Shown here: piece by piece, positions 34,691 to 34,742 of the stretch
Layout: each line of letters opens with the position of its first letter
How positions within the stretch are numbered: the stretch's first letter is position 1
DNA from: Gallionellaceae bacterium
Lineage (GTDB): Bacteria > Pseudomonadota > Gammaproteobacteria > Burkholderiales > Gallionellaceae
Assembly (NCBI GenBank): GCA_004297065.1
Contig: SCUU01000040.1
Location: 1 to 34,742 of the forward strand
Reading direction: 5' to 3'
DNA: 34,742 nt
Notes under the pieces: model-generated
The model's database searches: none
What the model was told of the DNA's origin: nothing
What the model saw: only the letters and a program-made list of their open reading frames with translations
Program-made: the position numbers and the translations under genes

Positions 34691-34742
34691 ATGGAAAGCA
34701 AAGAGCTGTACCGGCACTTGCTGGGGATTAATGAACCGTGGA
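34691..34742 (+). mobile_element. ISL3-like transposase, first 17 codons
   Basis: From ATG 34691, behind AGGAG, the reading is MESKELYRHLLGINEPW and then the window ends. ELYxxLLGIxxPW is the typical beginning of ISL3-family transposases. The start and ribosome site look intact; the terminal repeat of the element could not be located in the 86 bases upstream. Confidence is limited by the short length. Confidence 0.55.

Noticed and set aside
1-34742. tRNA, rRNA or CRISPR array
   Set aside because: No cloverleaf, rRNA core sequence or regularly spaced repeat array was seen on reading both strands; no search tool was run.

Overview
The window reads as a piece of a betaproteobacterial chromosome, most likely Nitrosomonadales and possibly Gallionellaceae-like. 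This is an inference from gene order and protein style (pilGHIJ-chpA, flhA-flhF-flhG-fliA-motCD, flgAMN divergent from flgB-L), not a proven assignment. Nearly all of it is a motility and surface-behaviour region. Insertion-sequence fragments lie at both edges: an IS110-family recombinase start at the left and the first 17 codons of an ISL3-like transposase at the right.

Layout. 1-577: IS110-family remnant and its non-coding flank. 587-1528 (+): YcgR-like PilZ protein, a c-di-GMP effector. 1545-1751: a 207-bp MITE-like element with perfect 19-bp terminal inverted repeats. 1748-11480 (-), read right to left: pilG, pilH, pilI, pilJ, pilL/chpA (the Chp chemosensory system of twitching motility), a 70-aa unknown protein, and transaldolase. 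11627-12613: a decayed region holding a small gene frameshifted at an A7 run, a second 200-bp MITE-like element, and a solo end of the same family. 12614-19426 (+): flhA-flhF-flhG-fliA-motC-motD, joined by stop/start overlaps except before motD. 19483-21075 (-): flgA-flgM-flgN. 21217-32050 (+): flgB-C-D-E-F-G-H-I-J-K-L, the rod, hook, rings and hook-filament junction. 32240-33796 (+): a GAF/HD-GYP/hemerythrin protein, a predicted oxygen- or redox-responsive c-di-GMP phosphodiesterase. 33861-34604 (-): an AT-rich HNH endonuclease with a PUA/EVE-like N-terminus, probably acquired.

How the genes work together. FlhF and FlhG set flagellar number and place. FlhA is the export gate. FliA (sigma-28) and its anti-sigma factor FlgM provide the late-gene checkpoint, and MotCD powers rotation. 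I find two excellent FliA promoters (TAAA-N15-GCCGAT), one before flgM and one before flgK, so FliA appears to drive its own inhibitor and the junction proteins. A c-di-GMP effector (PilZ) and a predicted c-di-GMP-degrading enzyme lie at opposite ends of the motility block, and a pilus chemosensory operon sits beside the flagellar genes. This arrangement suits a swim-or-attach decision tuned by oxygen.

Short palindromic repeats are scattered between flagellar genes. One appears to be translated in frame near the N-terminus of FlhG. No rRNA, tRNA or CRISPR array was seen.
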